DNA of 64,000 nucleotides from CAVYHX01 sp963768415 (lineage in GTDB: Bacteria; Pseudomonadota; Gammaproteobacteria; UBA9214). The DNA is taken from positions 1-64,000 of the forward strand of contig CAVYHX010000017.1 in NCBI GenBank assembly GCA_963768415.1. The letters are read 5' to 3'. A program made the translations under genes and the position numbers. The notes under the pieces are model-generated. The model searched no databases, was not told the DNA's origin, and was given only the letters and a program-made list of their open reading frames with translations. How positions within the stretch are numbered: position 1 is the first letter of the stretch; the number at the start of each line of letters is the position of its first letter. This document shows positions 8,340 to 15,528 of the stretch, one piece after another.

Positions 8340-9131
8340 CTACACAAAATATATTTCGTAGAAGAAGTAAGTCGTCATCCCAACGCCCGCAATAATCACA
8401 AAGCTCCTTACGTATGCCTGAGATATTCGACGGGAAACATGTGCAGCAATATATCCACCCGTTAATGTCCCAAAAAGCACAATAGTTCCTTCAAACCATG
8501 CAATTGCGCCGTTCTTGATAAACAGAACAATGGCAATCAATGACACACAGGTAGAAGTCAGTAGCTTCAAGCCGTTCATGGCACTGATATCTGTGTGGCC
8601 GGATAAGGCCAGATAGCTCAGCACTATGATGCCAAGACCAGCATTAAAGAAGCCGCCGTAAATACAAATACCAAGCAGCATCAAAATCAATAAGGGGCCT
8701 CCTATCAATGAGGCATACTGATGGCTGGAGGAGAACTGCCTGAAAATACTATTCAGTCGTGTACCGAAGATAAAAAGAAGGGTTGCGAATAAGAGTAACC
8801 ATGGGATTGCCTCACGAAATAATGATTCTGGTGTTTGCAGGAGAAGCCAGGCACCGGTAATCCCGCCAATCAGGCTAATCACTATATATTTTGGCAACTC
8901 CCGTTTGTGTGCGCGTAGTTCCTTTCGAAAAGCATAAGCACCGCTTATATAGCCTGAACAGGAAGCAAAGGTATTGGTTGCATTAGCACTAATAGGCGGC
9001 ACACCGGCAAACAGTAATGCAGGGAAAGTGATAAAAGTGCCACCACCAGCTATTGAATTAAGCATTCCGCCGAAAAACCCGGCGATGAAGAGAAGCGGCA
9101 AGTCAATCGGCACGGTAAACCCGATAGGCAA
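8340..9131 (-). CDS. TauE/SafE-family membrane transporter
   Basis: 263 residues with about eight hydrophobic segments. The diagnostic N-terminal half-repeat is FFGGMLNSIAGGGTFITFPA, followed by ANATNTFASCSGYISGAY; the second half-repeat contains GGFFNAGLGIIVLSYLALSG. The family exports sulfite, sulfoacetate or related organic anions, or takes part in sulfur-compound metabolism; the substrate here is unknown. The start given is a TTG; a GTG eight codons further in is equally possible. It lies beside an IS256 element inside the AT-rich island. Confidence 0.85.
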   Translation of the reverse strand: MPIGFTVPIDLPLLFIAGFFGGMLNSIAGGGTFITFPALLFAGVPPISANATNTFASCSGYISGAYAFRKELRAHKRELPKYIVISLIGGITGAWLLLQTPESLFREAIPWLLLFATLLFIFGTRLNSIFRQFSSSHQYASLIGGPLLILMLLGICIYGGFFNAGLGIIVLSYLALSGHTDISAMNGLKLLTSTCVSLIAIVLFIKNGAIAWFEGTIVLFGTLTGGYIAAHVSRRISQAYVRSFVIIAGVGMTTYFFYEIYFV

Positions 9132-9203
9132 TTTTCAATTGCGACAGGATAACAGCTTCTGGATTCTTCCTGAGTGTTTGTTTGATGTTCTTAAATGACC
9201 GTT

Positions 9204-9225
9204 ATGGGTCGACTCCCGCCTGTTA
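9204..9225 (-). repeat. Minus-strand fragment of the dispersed repeat
   Basis: On the minus strand it reads GGCGGGAGTCGACCCATAAC, matching the right-half core at 2161-2173 and 447-457. Confidence 0.4.
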
Positions 9226-9247
9226 GCTAATTATCAGATAGTTATTT

Positions 9248-10558
9248 GGAGGGTGTTCAGATTTCTGTGTCAACGTAAGCAATCCACATTCATAAGATCA
9301 CAGTTCCAACGCACCATCAAGCCGGCCCTCGAAGAAGATCGACAGCTGCGACAGTGTCAGGCTCCAGTTGTGGATCGGCATTGTCCATTTCTTACTGGCA
9401 TTCTGCATACCCAGATACAGCAATTTCAGCAGGCTGTTGTCGTTCGGGAAGCCGCCCTTGGTTTTGGTCAGTTTGCGGAACTGGCGATGCACCGCCTCGA
9501 TCGAGTTGGTGGTGTAAATCACCCGGCGGATGTCTTCGGGGTACTTGAAGTAGGCCGACAGATTTTCCCATTTGCTGCGCCAGGACTTGATCACGATCGG
9601 GTATTTCTCACCCCAGTGAGCCTCCAGCTCATCCAGGGCCGATTCTGCTTCGCCCAGCGTGGCCGCCCGGTACACGCGCTTAAGATCGACCATGAACGCC
9701 TTGTGGTTCTTGGAGGCCACGTAGCGCAGCGAGTTGCGGATCTGATGCACGATGCACAGCTGGACCTCGGTCTGCGGGAAAATGGTATTGATGGCCTCCG
9801 GGAAGCCGGTCAGGCCATCGACCGAGGCAATCAGGATGTCCTGGACACCGCGGTTTTGCAGATCAGTCAGCACGGACAGCCAGAAGTTGGCGCCTTCGCT
9901 GTCTGCGACATAGAGCCCCAGCACTTCTTTCTTGCCGTCCAGGTTCAGCGCCAGCACGGTGTAGACGGCCCGTGTCTGGTAGCGGCCTTTATCCCGCATC
10001 TTGTAGTGAATCGCATCCAGCCAGACGAAGGGATACAGGCTATCCAGCGGGCGTTGCTGCCACTTCTTGACCTCGTCGATGACTTTGTCGGTGATGGCGC
10101 TCAGCGTCGCCTTGGATACGCTGATGCCGTACATCTCTTCGACATGTGTGGCGATATCTGCGTAGCTCATGCCCAGCCCGTACATGGACAGGATCTTGCG
10201 CTCGATCTCATCACTGATATGACGCTGATGCTTTTTGACCAGCTGCGGCTCAAAGGTGCCGGCGCGATCGCGGGGCGTCTCCAGCTCAAATTCGCCGGAG
10301 GTGCTCTTCATCTTCTTCCTGGATTTACCGTTCCTGCGGTTGCCGGCCACTTCGTTGGCCAGGTGGGTGTCGAGCTCACCTTCCAGGGCCGCTTCGGTGA
10401 GCTGCTTGACCAGGGGCGCCAGAACACCGTCCTTGCCGGTGATCGCCTGCCCTGATTGCAATGCCTTCAAAGCCTTGTCAAAATCGAATTTCTCGTCCAT
10501 CGGTCAATCCCCCTCTATAAGAGTTTATAGGATTGACACAGAATTTCTAACACTCCCC
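9248..10558 (-). mobile_element. IS256-family insertion sequence
   Basis: 1.3-kb element with imperfect terminal inverted repeats: GGAGGGTGTTCAGATTTCTG at the left and, on the opposite strand at the right, GGGGAGTGTTAGAAATTCTG, both continuing TGTCAA. It encloses one complete transposase gene. I see no matching 8-9 bp duplication directly at the ends. A 10-bp direct repeat ATAGTTATTT is present at 9238-9247 and 10584-10593, but the right copy is 25 bases outside the terminal repeat. Confidence 0.85.
9298..10500 (-). CDS. IS256-family (mutator type) transposase
   Basis: 400 residues, full length for the family. Catalytic DDE region: FVWLDAIHYKMRD (first Asp), ASVDGLTGFPEAI (second Asp), then LCIVHQIRNSLRYV (the conserved C-H motif) and NSIEAVHRQFRK (catalytic Glu). 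An N-terminal helix-rich DNA-binding region includes GMSYADIATHVEEMYG. The frame is intact and ends lie close to the terminal repeats, so the element may be active. Confidence 0.95.
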   Translation of the reverse strand: MDEKFDFDKALKALQSGQAITGKDGVLAPLVKQLTEAALEGELDTHLANEVAGNRRNGKSRKKMKSTSGEFELETPRDRAGTFEPQLVKKHQRHISDEIERKILSMYGLGMSYADIATHVEEMYGISVSKATLSAITDKVIDEVKKWQQRPLDSLYPFVWLDAIHYKMRDKGRYQTRAVYTVLALNLDGKKEVLGLYVADSEGANFWLSVLTDLQNRGVQDILIASVDGLTGFPEAINTIFPQTEVQLCIVHQIRNSLRYVASKNHKAFMVDLKRVYRAATLGEAESALDELEAHWGEKYPIVIKSWRSKWENLSAYFKYPEDIRRVIYTTNSIEAVHRQFRKLTKTKGGFPNDNSLLKLLYLGMQNASKKWTMPIHNWSLTLSQLSIFFEGRLDGALEL

Positions 10559-10574
10559 TAGACTGTAATAAATT

Positions 10575-11522
10575 TTAAATACTATAGTTATTTAGAAGAC
10601 CTTTAGTATGAGAAAGAGTCTTTGAATTTTTTCGCAACTGCGCCTTCGCAAGCCTCTCCATGACACGCAAGTCTTTTTGACTAAGACTCATTGCCGTTTC
10701 TACCCAAATTGTAACCATTCTGTATAATGCGTCATAGCTTAACGGTCTAACCTGCCGAATAGCGGCATCAAACGCACAGCTACCATGCCGATTACGCTTG
10801 TGCTTTCTAATATACGATGAAACAACGTCAACACCTTTGCCTTTATCAGCAAGAATATCAACTATACCCATTTCATGGAATTCATCTGATGAGTAGACTT
10901 TACCACTCGCGATGATTCTCCTGGCTTCTGATGGAGTCACGCGCTCAGATAATAAATTATAGGCCCCCATCCCGGGAAATAAATTAAACATCACTTCTGG
11001 GAATCCCATTTGAACCCCACGCTCGGCAATAATGATACTACTCGAGAGCGCACCTTCTAGGCCCCCGCCCAGAGCATCACCGCTAACTAGAGATATTGTA
11101 GTGATTGGCAAGTTGTAACTTGTTGCATTATTAAACACGATATCTATACATGAGATTGCATAATTGAGTAGCGCATCTCTATCATTATTTTCAATGGCAT
11201 TTAAAAAAAGTTCAAGGTCGCCTCCAAAGTTAAAAATGCCTTCAATACCTGATGTAATTATTTGATACTGTACAGGGTAGAAATCATTCCCGCATAAATA
11301 TCCCCCATCACTTTTTCTTAACCCCTGCTGATATCTTCTTAACTCCCTCAATAGTCCCGTAGTAATACAACCCTTATCTTGAGGCTTCATATATAGCCAC
11401 AACACACCATCTTCACGATTAAAATCGATATCAAGTTCTTTAAAAAATCGTGGGCTATAAAAACTATCAAGCTCAAATTGAGTCATGACATCACTACCCT
11501 CATCATCTGTTTTTATGTTCAT
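10575..11522 (-). CDS. rpfF: RpfF-type DSF synthase (crotonase fold)
   Basis: 315 residues, crotonase superfamily, closest to RpfF, which makes the cis-2-unsaturated fatty-acid quorum signal DSF from acyl-ACP. Matches to RpfF in order: FNFGGDLELF (about 97-106), VSGDALGGGLEGAL, PEVMFNLFPGMGAYNLL, and a C-terminal block with IWVETAMSLSQKDLRVMERL. The two catalytic glutamates are present, E156 in GGGLEGAL and E176 in GFPEVMF, with the same 20-residue spacing as in RpfF. AGGTGAG precedes the start; a second ATG at codon 13 is possible. No rpfC, rpfG or other sensor gene is adjacent. Base use is AT-rich, unlike the core genes to the right, suggesting transfer. A plain enoyl-CoA hydratase is less likely. 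Confidence 0.85.
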   Translation of the reverse strand: MNIKTDDEGSDVMTQFELDSFYSPRFFKELDIDFNREDGVLWLYMKPQDKGCITTGLLRELRRYQQGLRKSDGGYLCGNDFYPVQYQIITSGIEGIFNFGGDLELFLNAIENNDRDALLNYAISCIDIVFNNATSYNLPITTISLVSGDALGGGLEGALSSSIIIAERGVQMGFPEVMFNLFPGMGAYNLLSERVTPSEARRIIASGKVYSSDEFHEMGIVDILADKGKGVDVVSSYIRKHKRNRHGSCAFDAAIRQVRPLSYDALYRMVTIWVETAMSLSQKDLRVMERLAKAQLRKNSKTLSHTKGLLNNYSI

Positions 11523-11864
11523 GACTCACCTAAAGAAAACCTCTTAGGTATTTAATCCATCGTTGGAGTTAGTATGGATAAATAACCACACTAGTCAAGG
11601 TGTAATTTGTAAAATTATGTTTCATATATAATTATTAGTAACAACACACGATTGTATTCATAGACTTCAGCTATACACATGTATACAAGATCCCTATATA
11701 TAGTGTCATACACCTCAAATACCCCTTACATTTAGATAATCAAGTATAAGAAAGCACCAAACACCTTTTGCGATTTTTTTATACACTCATCAAATACGTG
11801 CAGTCGAATGCAATTATTTACGAAAGTTTGTTACTAACATTGGCTATTAAATATTTAAGAAGGG
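11523..11864. other. AT-rich intergenic stretch
   Basis: Very AT-rich, many stop codons in all frames, no recognisable gene or repeat. It marks the transition from the AT-rich island to GC-richer chromosome. Confidence 0.6.
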
Positions 11865-13127
11865 TTAGGACGTTTTCAAACCACTCGAATAGTTAACCTT
11901 GACCATCATCAATACCCCCGCCCCCCCCAAAAACAACACCAGCAACGACAGAATCCCGATGCGCGGACTGCCGGAGAGTGCGCCTACCAAGCCCATCATG
12001 GCCGGGCCCAGGATGGCGGCGAATTTTCCGAGCATGTTGTAGAACCCGAAGAACTCGGCCGAGCGCCCTGCCGGGATGAGGCGCGTGTACAGTGACCGGC
12101 TGAGCGCCTGGATACCGCCCTGCGCCAGGCCGATCAGGAAGGCGAGTGTATAAAAATCGGTGACTTCTGTCATGAGGGAACCGCCGACAGTGACCAGGAT
12201 ATAGATCGACAGGGCGATGAAGATGCCGGCCTTGGGGCCGATGCGGCTGCCCAGCCAGCCGAACAGCAGGGCGGCCGGGAAGCCGGTGAACTGGGTGATC
12301 AGCAGGGCGCTGATCAGGTCCTTGTGGTCGAACCCCAGGGACATGCCGTAATCGACGGCCATGCGCACGATGGTATCGACGCCGTCGATATACAGCCAGT
12401 AGGCGATCAGGAACAGCCAGGCGTTGCGCAGCTTGCGCACCTCGTGCAGGGTCTGCCAGACGCGTTGGACACCGGCCACCACCACACCCAGTGACAGCGG
12501 GCGGCGCGCGCCGTCGGGTTCCTCGACCAGCAGCAGCAAGGGCAGGGAAAACACCAGCCACCAGGCGGCGACGATCAGAAACGACAGCCGCACGGCGTGA
12601 CTCGCGTCGGCAATACCGAACCAGTCCGGGTGCAGGGTCATCAGCACGTTCACGGCCAGCAGCAGGCCGCCGCCGAGGTACCCGAGCGCGAAGCCGAGTG
12701 CCGAGGTCTGGTCGACCCGGTCGGTGCGCGTCACGAACGGCAGCAGCGAGTCATAGAAGATATTGCTGCCGGAAAAACCGATCACGGCCATGACGTAGAG
12801 GGCCGCCGCCAGCACCCAGTCGCCCGCCTCCACCAGGTACAGGCCGGCGGTCATCAGCGCGCCGAGGAACGCGAACGCCAGCAGCATGGCCTTGCGCCGG
12901 CTCATGTGGTCCGCCATGGCACCCAGCAGGGGCGCCAGCAGCACGATCACCAGGCTGGCCAGTGAGTTCACCATGCCGAGCCGGAAGGTGCTGGTGGCCG
13001 GGTCCAGGCCCGCGTTCCAGTATTGCTTGAAAAACACCGGGAAGAACCCGGCCATGACGGTCGTGGCGAACGCCGAGTTGGCCCAGTCATACAGCGCCCA
13101 GCCCCACCTCTGGCGCGCCGGGTTCAT
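11865..13127 (-). CDS. MFS transporter, Atg22/UMF-like
   Basis: 420 residues with about 12 membrane segments. The N terminus GWALYDWANSAFATTVMAGF is diagnostic of the Atg22-like (UMF1) branch of the major facilitator superfamily; LAPLLGAMADHMSRRK is the loop 2-3 motif. QGGIQALSRSLYTRLIPAG and GFYNMLGKFAAILGP follow in the second half, as in this branch. Substrate unknown; eukaryotic relatives export amino acids from the vacuole. Divergent from ycgN, with 66 bases between starts. Confidence 0.9.
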   Translation of the reverse strand: MNPARQRWGWALYDWANSAFATTVMAGFFPVFFKQYWNAGLDPATSTFRLGMVNSLASLVIVLLAPLLGAMADHMSRRKAMLLAFAFLGALMTAGLYLVEAGDWVLAAALYVMAVIGFSGSNIFYDSLLPFVTRTDRVDQTSALGFALGYLGGGLLLAVNVLMTLHPDWFGIADASHAVRLSFLIVAAWWLVFSLPLLLLVEEPDGARRPLSLGVVVAGVQRVWQTLHEVRKLRNAWLFLIAYWLYIDGVDTIVRMAVDYGMSLGFDHKDLISALLITQFTGFPAALLFGWLGSRIGPKAGIFIALSIYILVTVGGSLMTEVTDFYTLAFLIGLAQGGIQALSRSLYTRLIPAGRSAEFFGFYNMLGKFAAILGPAMMGLVGALSGSPRIGILSLLVLFLGGAGVLMMVKVNYSSGLKTS

Positions 13128-13193
13128 GCTGACCCGCGCATGGCCACGGTGAAGGGGTTCGGGGATAATGAAGCAGCATTCCAGCGAGCGGAC

Positions 13194-13655
13194 ATGGCGC
13201 CCATGGTTACAGAAGCCCGGTCATTTTGGAACACCAAATCACTCGCGCAGCTGACGCCGGACGAGTGGGAGTCACTCTGCGACGGTTGCGGGCGCTGTTG
13301 CCTGCACAAGCTGGAGGATATCGACACCGGGCTGCTGTATTACACCGATATTGCCTGCCGGCTGCTGGATGAACAGCAGTGCCGCTGCCGCAATTACCCG
13401 GAGCGCGCGCGGCTGGTCAAGGACTGCCTGGTGATATCACCCCATGAACACGCGCGGTTCGCCTGGTTGCCGGCAAGCTGCGCCTACCGGAAGCTGGCGC
13501 AGGGTGAAGATCTGGACTGGTGGCACCCGCTGGTCTCGGGGGATCCGGAGACGGTGCACACGGCGGGTATCTCGGTGCGCGGGCGCTGCGTCAGCGAGTA
13601 CCAGGTGCCCGAGGATGAGCTGGAAGATCATGTGATCGGGTGGATCGAGTTTTAG
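13194..13655 (+). CDS. ycgN: YcgN-family (YkgJ-type) CxxCxxCC protein
   Basis: About 153 residues. FWNTKSLAQLTPDEWESLCD is the UPF0260/YcgN N terminus and CDGCGRCCLHKLED contains the Cys cluster thought to bind a metal. CRCRNYPERARLVKDC and CAYRKLAQGEDLDWWHPL are further family blocks. Two near-adjacent starts exist at 13194 and 13203. Conserved cytoplasmic protein of unknown function. Confidence 0.9.
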   Translation: MAPMVTEARSFWNTKSLAQLTPDEWESLCDGCGRCCLHKLEDIDTGLLYYTDIACRLLDEQQCRCRNYPERARLVKDCLVISPHEHARFAWLPASCAYRKLAQGEDLDWWHPLVSGDPETVHTAGISVRGRCVSEYQVPEDELEDHVIGWIEF

Positions 13656-13660
13656 CAACC

Positions 13661-13838
13661 CTGTAGGAGCGGCCTCCTGGCCGCGATGGGTTTCGCTAAC
13701 AATCGCGCCGAAGGGCGGCGCTCCTACAGGTGGATTTCCAAACCCTGTAGGAGCGGCCTCCTGGCCGCGATGGGTTTCCATACCAATCGCGCCGAAGGAC
13801 GGCGCTCCTACAGGTGGTTTCTGATACCCCTGTAGGAG
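13661..13838. repeat. Palindromic repeat array, left part (units 1, 2 and start of 3)
   Basis: Each unit has a head CTGTAGGAGCGGCCTCCTGG and a tail GCGCCGAAGGGCGGCGCTCC pairing into a hairpin; units follow at about 81-85 bases. The third unit is interrupted after TGTAGGAG at 13838 by the IS110 element. Confidence 0.9.
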
Positions 13839-13850
13839 ATTCTATGGCGA

Positions 13851-14792
13851 TTATGCAATAGGAATCGCCTGTTTGATGAACATTTGTTGATTGCTCATTA
13901 ATGTGAAAGCGATACGGGCAAGTTTTCTAGCCAGAATGACCTTGGCAGCGATCTTAGGAAGTCCTTTTTCCAGTTGCCGTTGATAGAAGTCCTCAAACGG
14001 TTGATAACAGCGGGCCGGTTGCGCAGCACAGTAGAGCAACCGTCTTAACTCGGCTTCTCCCCGCTTGGTCAGTTTTCTTTTCCCTTTGTAGTGTCCGGAC
14101 TCACGCAGACGCACATCCATACCGATAAAGGCAATAAACGTATCGCTATTGGCAAAGGCACCACGGTGATAGGCGGCGACCAGGGCGGCGGCATTGAGTG
14201 GCCCGATACCCGGAATGGACAAGCAGCACTGATAGTCGTTGGACCAACCCAGCGCGCGTATGAGCTTGCGAATACGCAGATCAATACGCGCCAGCAGGTG
14301 CTGGAACTGCGTAAACAGCGCCTGGGCAGGCAGCCTGATATCAGCGAAGCTCTGCTGCAGCTGCTTGCGTGCCGCCACGACCACCGCGCGACGCTTGAGC
14401 AAGGACCACAGGCGCTGGGCCTGGCGGCATTGGGGCTGATAGGCCCGCAACTGGCCGCCCTCATGCACCAGGTAGCGGGCCAGCAACCAGGCATCCTGGG
14501 GGTCCGTTTTGTTGCGGATATTGACGGCCTCACGGTAATGGGCCAGTTGCCGCGGGTTGATGAGGTAGACCTCGTAGCCGAGTGCCAGCGCCTCTTCGAC
14601 CCATGCCATGTGATAGTGAGAAGTGGGTTCAATGGCGATTTGCACGTTGCCAGGCATGGATTGGAGGCATGCCTTGATGCTGTTGTTCTGGTTGGGCAGC
14701 GTCAGGATCTTGTCTGACTGCCAATCGCACACAACACATTCATCTTTAGCCACATCAACACCTAGAGTGATTTTTGACACGAGTTTTGCCAT
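13851..14792 (-). CDS. IS110-family DEDD recombinase
   Basis: About 313 residues. The RuvC-like DEDD domain shows GVDVAKDECVVCDW, IAIEPTSHYHMAWVEEA and KTDPQDAWLLARYL. The C-terminal Tnp domain has CLSIPGIGPLNAAALVA, then SGHYKGKRKLTKRG with the conserved catalytic Ser. A longer reading from a GTG at 14834 exists, but the ATG at 14792 is preceded by GGAG at a good distance and avoids overlap with the predicted bridge-RNA stem, so I chose it. Frame intact; probably functional. Confidence 0.95.
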   Translation of the reverse strand: MAKLVSKITLGVDVAKDECVVCDWQSDKILTLPNQNNSIKACLQSMPGNVQIAIEPTSHYHMAWVEEALALGYEVYLINPRQLAHYREAVNIRNKTDPQDAWLLARYLVHEGGQLRAYQPQCRQAQRLWSLLKRRAVVVAARKQLQQSFADIRLPAQALFTQFQHLLARIDLRIRKLIRALGWSNDYQCCLSIPGIGPLNAAALVAAYHRGAFANSDTFIAFIGMDVRLRESGHYKGKRKLTKRGEAELRRLLYCAAQPARCYQPFEDFYQRQLEKGLPKIAAKVILARKLARIAFTLMSNQQMFIKQAIPIA

Positions 14793-14827
14793 AATAATCT
14801 CCGCAACTTGTTGGTTGTGAAGCCGGG

Positions 14828-14992
14828 AACTCACCCACGCAAGCTTGGTATCAATTGGCTGTGCGGCAGCTAGATTCCTAATAGGCGTTCTGTGGTGAGG
14901 GGATGGGGACGATAACTCCTACGGTCTGTACCCTAAGGTCAGAAGCGGCTTGTCTGTCCCTCCCATCCCGGCACCTTCAATCATCCTGATAT
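14828..14992 (-). ncRNA. Predicted IS110 bridge RNA
   Basis: Read on the transposase strand, two stem-loops follow in order. Target loop: outer stem GGGATGGGAGGGAC with GTCCCCATCCC; left guide GCCGCT (14949-14944); inner hairpin TCTGACC/TTAG/GGTACAGA; right guide GTAGGAG (14922-14916). The host repeat on this strand is GGCCG-CT-CCTAC, so the left guide equals its left side through the CT core and the right guide is the complement of CT plus its right side. Donor loop: outer stem CTCACC...ACGC with GCGT...GGTGAG; guide GAATCT (14877-14872), equal to the element end ...GAAT plus core; inner hairpin GCTG/CAGC; guide ATACCAAG, pairing mainly over CTTG with the other element end. Known IS110 bridge RNAs (IS621 type) have this layout; exact ends are not determined. 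Confidence 0.8.
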
Positions 14993-15014
14993 CCGGCAAT
15001 GAGTACCATACAAG

Positions 15015-15418
15015 CGGCCTCCTGGCCGCGATGGGTTTCCTAACCAATCGCGCCGAAGGACGGCGCTCCCACAGTGTTTCTTATTACCGCCTGTAGGAGC
15101 GGCCTCCTGGCCGCGATGGGTTTCCTAACCAATCGCGCCGAAGGACGGCGCTCCCACAGTGTTTCTGATTACCGCCTGTAGGAGCGGCCTCCTGGCCGCG
15201 ATGGTTTCTTATACCAATCGCGCCGAAGGACGGCGCTCCCACAGTGTTTCTGATTACCGCCTGTAGGAGCGGCCTCCTGGCCGCGATGGTTTCTTACACC
15301 AATCGCGCCGAAGGACGGCGCTCCCACAGTGTTTCTGATTACCGCCTGTAGGAGCGGCCTCCTGGCCGCGATGGTTTCTGACACCAATCGCGCCGAAGGG
15401 CGGCGCTCCTACAGGTCT
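15015..15418. repeat. Palindromic repeat array, right part (rest of unit 3, units 4-7)
   Basis: The remainder of the interrupted unit is followed by four complete units beginning near 15090, 15173, 15256 and 15338, spaced 82-83 bases. All keep the intact TGTAGGAGCGGCC sequence used by the IS110 element. Confidence 0.9.
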
Positions 15419-15528
15419 ATTAAAAGGACGGCATCGCACCCTGACGTTATATATTTCATTGTTTTGTGACCCGCCACCCCATCCAGTATCATTACCGGCT
15501 TCCAGTTTCCACGGGTTCCGATGTTCTC

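Larger units (their letters stand above)
13839..15014 (-). mobile_element. IS110-family element inserted in a palindromic repeat
   Basis: The left junction reads CCCTGTAGGAG/ATTCTATGG and the right junction CATACAAG/CGGCCTCC; removal of the element restores the intact repeat CTGTAGGAGCGGCCTCC. The two bases AG (CT on the transposase strand) are present at both junctions, matching the two-base core exchanged by IS110 recombinases. There are no terminal inverted repeats, as expected. The element holds one recombinase gene and, upstream of it, about 190 bases of noncoding sequence that folds like a bridge RNA. Confidence 0.9.

Noticed and set aside
9253..10455. Long plus-strand open frame opposite the IS256 transposase
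   Set aside because: It is the antisense shadow of a clearly conserved transposase and has no motif of its own.
13661..15418. CRISPR array suspected from 82-base periodicity
   Set aside because: The whole unit is palindromic and conserved, with no unique spacers.
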